Shown here piece by piece: positions 5,555 to 9,513 of a DNA stretch of 9,513 nucleotides. Each line of letters begins with the position of its first letter. Positions within the stretch are counted from its first letter, which is position 1. The notes beneath the pieces are model-generated. The model was not told where the DNA came from and made no database searches. It was given only the letters and a program-made list of their open reading frames with translations. This DNA comes from JAKFXL01 sp947085765 (GTDB lineage Bacteria > Pseudomonadota > Gammaproteobacteria > Tenderiales > Tenderiaceae). Both the position numbers and the translations under genes were made by a program. Where the stretch lies: the NCBI GenBank assembly GCA_947085765.1, contig CAMTXZ010000054.1, positions 1 to 9,513 on the forward strand. Direction: 5' to 3'.

Positions 5555-5788
5555 ATGTTAAGCTACATTTTACGCTTGGCTTTCAGTTTTGAACGTAGTC
5601 ATGGCTTTTGGCCCAACATGGTCTATCTCAATACCGAGCAGCTGCGACATTGGCAAAGCGAGTTTGATGATCCTGCTGATTTTGACGAGATTGGCCGTCG
5701 CCTCTCAATGGCGATTGTGATTTCCGTCGATGCCCTGCACCCTCATGTCGCTTGGCTGCCAAGCAGAGTGCACGCCATCTCTGGCTGA
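5555..5788 (+). CDS. Small conserved-looking hypothetical protein
   Basis: The 77-aa product is soluble, without signal peptide or membrane helix. An N-terminal amphipathic helix (MLSYILRLAFSFERSHG) is followed by PNMVYLNTEQL (20-30), an acidic stretch (36-45) and a C-terminal HPHVAW (62-67). It resembles short uncharacterised gammaproteobacterial proteins of similar layout as far as I recall, but I cannot assign a function. Translation evidence is strong: CAGGAGG (5541-5547) lies 7 nt before the ATG, and a small hairpin GCTCG/CGAGC (5525-5529 and 5536-5540) sits just before that ribosome site, so access to it might be tuned. It is a single-gene unit, convergent with the propeller lipoprotein. 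Confidence 0.72.
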   Translation: MLSYILRLAFSFERSHGFWPNMVYLNTEQLRHWQSEFDDPADFDEIGRRLSMAIVISVDALHPHVAWLPSRVHAISG

Positions 5789-5793
5789 TCAGC

Positions 5794-5838
5794 CGGCTAA
5801 AACAGCCGCTCCGGGGCAGGGAGTGCCCCGCCTGCCCC
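5794..5838. terminator. Hairpins between convergent genes, possible terminator
   Basis: Two hairpins follow the 77-aa gene: CGGCT/AGCCG (5794-5798, 5804-5808) and a strong 8-bp stem GGGGCAGG/CCTGCCCC (5813-5820, 5831-5838). Neither is followed by a good T-tract on either strand, so termination is inferred from position between converging genes. Confidence 0.4.
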
Positions 5839-5865
5839 AGCAATCACTCTTTCAGGTGAAGACGA

Positions 5866-7650
5866 TCAGAAATGGTTGCCCCACAGCTCCACACGATTAC
5901 CGTTGGTATCCGTTACCGGCTGCAACCAAACCATCGTCACCATACCGTCGCCAGCCACCAGAGGTATGGCGTTGTAACCGTTGTTATTTAATGGCGACTC
6001 CACCTTGGCCACCGGCCCCCAGCTGACGGCCCCCAGCGTATGTTTGCTTGTCACCAGATGGTTACTGGAATCATAAGGTGTACGCCACACTAAGGTAATG
6101 TCACCATTAGCACTCATCACTGTCTGGGGATCAACAACACTGCCCTCGTCCATCCCCTCCACTAACTGAGCAGTGCCCCAACCACTAAGGATGTAGTGAT
6201 TTGACCACAAATCAAAACGACCGCTCTCTTCCTGCAACCAGATAACCGAGGGGCGCCGGGCGCTATCCATCAACAGAACAGGAGACCGCACATCACCACT
6301 GCTGCTGGTCTCCAGCAATGCTGAATTTTCCCAGGTGCCCGTGGCAAAGCGTCTGGCCCAAAGGCTGTACACCAATGGTAATGCAGTATTGTCTTGCTGC
6401 TGCCAGGCAGTGGTAACGTTCCCGGCACTATCATTTACCATTACTACTGAACCTGCATCACCATTACTGCCGGATATGGCAAAGTTGGCCGACCAGCCAC
6501 TTGCATAGTAAGAGGTCCATATCTGATTCACCGCACCATTTGACTGGCTCCAGAACAGCATCACGTTATTTGTGCCGTAAAGCAGCAGCTGTGGCGAACT
6601 GACATCACCGTTCAGCACCTCAGCAGTAGCCGCCGCCCCCCATCCACCAGAATAACGTGCCCTCCAGAGGTTCCAGCGACTACCATCAAACTGACGCCAG
6701 GCCACGGTTGCGACACCGCTGTTATCCACTACCGCCACGGGTATTTCCACACTCCCCAGATCCTCAGTATCAATCTTGGTCGCCGTTGACCAACCCGCCG
6801 CATAACGCGCGCCCCACAAATTCAAGTAAGTACCATCAAACTGTGTCCAGAGCGCAAAGGCGTTACCCGCGGCATCCAACAGCAGCTGCGGTGTAGCCAC
6901 ATCACCGAGGTTTTCACTATCCAGCAATGTTGGCGCAGCATCCCAGCTCCCGGCTACGTTACGGCTGGCATAAAGATCATAACGGTTACTGGTGTATTGA
7001 ACCCAGAGCGCGGTGACCGTGCCAGAACTGTCCACCCCTAACTGTAGCTCACCAATATCTTCAATATTCTGAGTAGCACTGGGCGATAAATCAGCAAACT
7101 CAATCCTCTGCTCCACACTCCAGCCGCTGTTTGCAATGTAGCGCACGGCCCAAAGATCGGTGCGCTCCACGCTAACCTGGGGAGGAGGACCGAGAATGGT
7201 ATCAGCCTCGGCCTGAGTCCAGACCACAGTGACATTACCTGCTGCATCTATCACCAGCTGGAAGGATTTTACGTCGAGTGCACCCACCTCAAGCTTCAGG
7301 GCATTACTCCAGCCTACATTTACGTTGTAACGACTTGCCCAAAGATTGATGCGTGCGCCATCAGACTGGGTCCAGACGGTTGTTACATTACCGCTGCTGT
7401 CGATCACCGCCTTGGCACTCTCTACATCACCACTAACATCACTGCTGAGCGCCAAAGGCGCCCCCACCTCAGGCAGGGATGGAAGTAACGTACCACCGCC
7501 CGCCCCACCGGAAGGAACCAGCTTCGGTGCGCTGATGACGTTATCACTGGCGTTTTTACCATCGCCACCACAGCCACTAACAATCAGCAAAGCAACCGTT
7601 AATGAGACCAGAGAAAAGTGTTTGAATGATGAGGACATAGCAGGCTTCAT
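5866..7650 (-). CDS. Lipoprotein with ten ~50-residue repeats, probable beta-propeller
   Basis: The 594-aa product starts with a lipoprotein signal peptide ending in LIVSGC, with acylated Cys27 and glycine at +2, which predicts outer-membrane sorting. A flexible Gly/Ser/Pro-rich linker (about 28-70) leads to ten repeats covering the rest. Each holds a pattern like DSSGNVTTVWTQ followed about 10 residues later by LWASRY and then a GW. The tryptophan of the VW motif recurs at about 93, 144, 216, 268, 318, 367, 416, 471, 522 and 575, a spacing near 50 except for an insert in repeat 2. The last repeat ends at LWGNHF, right at the stop. The pattern suits a beta-propeller blade with an Asp-turn. 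I know of no assigned function; binding of a ligand or partner at the cell surface is a guess. The frame runs upstream to 7881 but would overlap uvrD; starts at 7650 or 7638 (590 aa) both keep the signal peptide, and neither has a strong ribosome site. Confidence 0.82.
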   Translation of the reverse strand: MKPAMSSSFKHFSLVSLTVALLIVSGCGGDGKNASDNVISAPKLVPSGGAGGGTLLPSLPEVGAPLALSSDVSGDVESAKAVIDSSGNVTTVWTQSDGARINLWASRYNVNVGWSNALKLEVGALDVKSFQLVIDAAGNVTVVWTQAEADTILGPPPQVSVERTDLWAVRYIANSGWSVEQRIEFADLSPSATQNIEDIGELQLGVDSSGTVTALWVQYTSNRYDLYASRNVAGSWDAAPTLLDSENLGDVATPQLLLDAAGNAFALWTQFDGTYLNLWGARYAAGWSTATKIDTEDLGSVEIPVAVVDNSGVATVAWRQFDGSRWNLWRARYSGGWGAAATAEVLNGDVSSPQLLLYGTNNVMLFWSQSNGAVNQIWTSYYASGWSANFAISGSNGDAGSVVMVNDSAGNVTTAWQQQDNTALPLVYSLWARRFATGTWENSALLETSSSGDVRSPVLLMDSARRPSVIWLQEESGRFDLWSNHYILSGWGTAQLVEGMDEGSVVDPQTVMSANGDITLVWRTPYDSSNHLVTSKHTLGAVSWGPVAKVESPLNNNGYNAIPLVAGDGMVTMVWLQPVTDTNGNRVELWGNHF

Positions 7651-7727
7651 TGAATTCACAATTTTGTTTAATACCGCGTTAACAACTCTTTGTCCAGCCA
7701 AGCCGCCAGATACACGGCTTAATTTGC

Positions 7728-7733
7728 TAGAAT
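7728..7733 (+). promoter_or_regulatory. Candidate extended -10 box of uvrD
   Basis: TAGAAT is preceded by TGC, giving an extended -10 (TGCTAGAAT). No good -35 lies 17 bp upstream (GCCAGA). Transcription from it would start at about 7740, only one or two bases before the uvrD ATG, which would make a leaderless message. Confidence 0.38.
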
Positions 7734-7741
7734 CACTGCCC

Positions 7742-9513
7742 ATGGATGTTACACATATTATCGACCCCTTGAACGATGCCCAAAGGGAGGCGGTCACCGC
7801 CCCGGCGGGACAACAGCTGGTTTTGGCCGGCGCTGGCAGCGGCAAGACCCGCGTCCTGGTGCACCGCATCGCCTGGAACATGGCGGTGGACCACGTCTCG
7901 CCCTACAACATGATGGCCGTCACTTTCACCAACAAGGCCGCCGCCGAGATGCGCCACCGCATCGAAGAGCTGCTCGGCACCCCCATTGGCGGCATGTGGG
8001 TCGGCACCTTTCATGGTCTGGCACACCGCTTCCTGCGCGCCCACTGGCAGGATGCCAAGCTGCCGCAGAGTTTTCAGATCCTCGATTCAGACGACCAGTA
8101 CCGGCTGGTACGCCGCATCCTGCGCAACCTCGAACTCGACGAGGCCAAGTGGCCACCACGTCAGGTACAGTGGTACATCAACGGCTGCAAGGACGAAGGG
8201 CTACGGCCGCAACATATCGACCACCACGATGATCACTATACGAAACAGATGGTGCGCCTCTATCAGGCCTATCAGGATCACTGCAACCAGGCCGGTCTGG
8301 TGGACTTTGCCGAACTACTGCTGCGCGCCCACGAACTGCTACGCGACCGCGCCGACATCCTGCACCACTACCGCGAACGGTTCCGCTACATCCTTGTCGA
8401 CGAGTTTCAGGATACCAATACCCTGCAGTACGCCTGGCTGCGACTGCTGGCTGGCCCCGAAGGCAACCTCTTCATCGTCGGTGATGATGATCAATCGATC
8501 TACGGCTGGCGCGGCGCCAAGATCGAAAACATCCACCAGTTCAGTCGCGACTACCCCAAAACACTGACCGTGCGCCTGGAACAGAACTACCGCTCCACCG
8601 CCACGATCCTCAGCGCCGCCAACGCGGTCATCACCCACAACGACGACCGCCTCGGCAAAGAGCTGTGGACCGATGGCGAAGAGGGCGAACCGATCTATCT
8701 CTATACCGCCTTCAACGACCTCGACGAAGCGCGCTTCACTGCCAACCGCATCGCCCAGTGGGGCAACGAAGGCAACGCCTACCGCGACAGCGCCATCCTC
8801 TACCGCTCCAACGCCCAGTCGCGAGTATTGGAAGAGGCGCTACTCCAGGCACGCATCCCCTATCGCATCTACGGTGGACTGCGCTTTTTCGAACGGCAGG
8901 AGATCAGAGATGCACTCGGCTACATGCACCTCATGGCCAACCGCCATAACGACGCCGCCTTTGAACGCATCATCAATACACCCACCCGTGGCATTGGCGA
9001 CAAAAGCCTCACCACCGTTCGTGAACTGGCCCGTGAACAGAGCACCTCACTCTGGAACGCTGCACAGCGGGTGATCGACGAACAGCGCCTGCCCAATCGC
9101 GCCTCACTCGCCATCCAGAAATTTATCGACCTCATCAACACCATGAACAGCTACTGCACAGACCGTGAACTGGGCGAACAGGTCGACCACATGCTCCAGG
9201 CCAGTGAACTGATCGAACACTACAAAAAAGAGAAGGGCGAAAAGGGCCAGGCACGCATAGAAAATCTGGAAGAGCTGGTCAGCGCCGCGCGCGGCTTTGA
9301 GTACAAAGATGACGAACACGAAAACATCGACGTGCTCACCGCCTTCCTCTCCCACGCCGCGCTCGAAGCCGGCGAAGGACAGGCCGACCCATGGGAAGAT
9401 TGTGTGCAGCTCATGACCCTGCACTCCGCCAAAGGACTCGAATTCCCACTCGTCTTTCTCAGTGGCATGGAGGAGGGACTCTTCCCGCACCAGATGTCCA
9501 TCGACGAACCGGG
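7742..9513 (+). CDS. uvrD: DNA helicase II (UvrD), 3' end beyond window
   Basis: UvrD is the superfamily 1A 3'-to-5' helicase that removes the incised strand in nucleotide excision repair and unwinds the nicked strand in methyl-directed mismatch repair. The window holds 590 complete codons of a protein of about 720. Visible motifs in order are the Q motif LNDAQREAV (10-18), Walker A GAGSGKT (30-36), motif Ia TFTNKAAAEM (61-70), Ib GTFHGLAHR (88-96), Walker B LVDEFQDTN (218-226), motif III VGDDDQSIYGWRGA (246-259), motif IV RLEQNYRST (278-286), and motif V TLHSAKGLEF (559-568). Motif VI is beyond the edge. The start MDV at 7742 matches E. coli UvrD. There is no Shine-Dalgarno upstream, and no LexA-type CTGT-N8-ACAG box in the 91-bp gap to the divergent lipoprotein gene. 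The strong match distinguishes it from Rep and PcrA. Confidence 0.97.
   Translation, partial: MDVTHIIDPLNDAQREAVTAPAGQQLVLAGAGSGKTRVLVHRIAWNMAVDHVSPYNMMAVTFTNKAAAEMRHRIEELLGTPIGGMWVGTFHGLAHRFLRAHWQDAKLPQSFQILDSDDQYRLVRRILRNLELDEAKWPPRQVQWYINGCKDEGLRPQHIDHHDDHYTKQMVRLYQAYQDHCNQAGLVDFAELLLRAHELLRDRADILHHYRERFRYILVDEFQDTNTLQYAWLRLLAGPEGNLFIVGDDDQSIYGWRGAKIENIHQFSRDYPKTLTVRLEQNYRSTATILSAANAVITHNDDRLGKELWTDGEEGEPIYLYTAFNDLDEARFTANRIAQWGNEGNAYRDSAILYRSNAQSRVLEEALLQARIPYRIYGGLRFFERQEIRDALGYMHLMANRHNDAAFERIINTPTRGIGDKSLTTVRELAREQSTSLWNAAQRVIDEQRLPNRASLAIQKFIDLINTMNSYCTDRELGEQVDHMLQASELIEHYKKEKGEKGQARIENLEELVSAARGFEYKDDEHENIDVLTAFLSHAALEAGEGQADPWEDCVQLMTLHSAKGLEFPLVFLSGMEEGLFPHQMSIDEP

Noticed and set aside
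7651..7881. N-terminal extension of the propeller lipoprotein by 77 codons
   Set aside because: It would overlap the conserved start and Walker A region of uvrD and would bury the lipoprotein signal peptide.
7986..9501. Several overlapping open frames on both strands inside uvrD
   Set aside because: All overlap the uvrD frame, which is continuous and matches the helicase family throughout.

Overview
The window looks like chromosomal DNA of a gammaproteobacterium. The best anchors are the 3' part of a 6S RNA gene followed directly by fau/ygfA (the classic ssrS-fau pair), a biosynthetic threonine deaminase with two ACT-like modules, and a UvrD helicase whose start and motifs follow the Escherichia coli protein almost word for word. 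Several envelope proteins with Gram-negative lipoprotein signals fit this. I cannot name the genus; a Chromatiales-like or sulfur-oxidiser relative is only a guess.

Layout. Bases 1 to about 140 are the end of 6S RNA, then fau (+). From 878 to 4998 everything reads leftward: a DUF4124 coiled-coil protein, ilvA, a PrcB-domain lipoprotein, a truncated copy of a PilZ-like gene, and the full-length PilZ-like gene. The stretch 1571-2371 is the most rearranged part. A 286-bp segment (5' end of the PilZ-like gene plus its upstream region) is present twice at about 94% identity without gaps. An imperfect palindromic element of about 71 bp sits where the truncated copy loses homology, and a second palindromic element (about 90 bp) sits against the 3' end of the PrcB-domain gene.

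From 5100 to 5800 two small rightward genes occur: a 42-aa single-pass membrane peptide whose likely leader holds a 9-bp tandem repeat and which ends in a near-perfect intrinsic terminator, and a 77-aa conserved-looking soluble protein with a strong Shine-Dalgarno and an 18-bp palindrome upstream. A large leftward gene (5866-7650) encodes a lipoprotein with ten repeats of about 50 residues, probably a beta-propeller. It is divergent from uvrD, which starts at 7742 and runs off the right end.

Working together: most genes are housekeeping and independent (folate salvage with 6S RNA, isoleucine synthesis, DNA repair). The accessory content consists of the PilZ-like duplication with its palindromes, the two lipoproteins and the two small genes. 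I see no defence system, prophage, transposase, CRISPR array or tRNA. No stretch longer than 300 bases lacks a gene.
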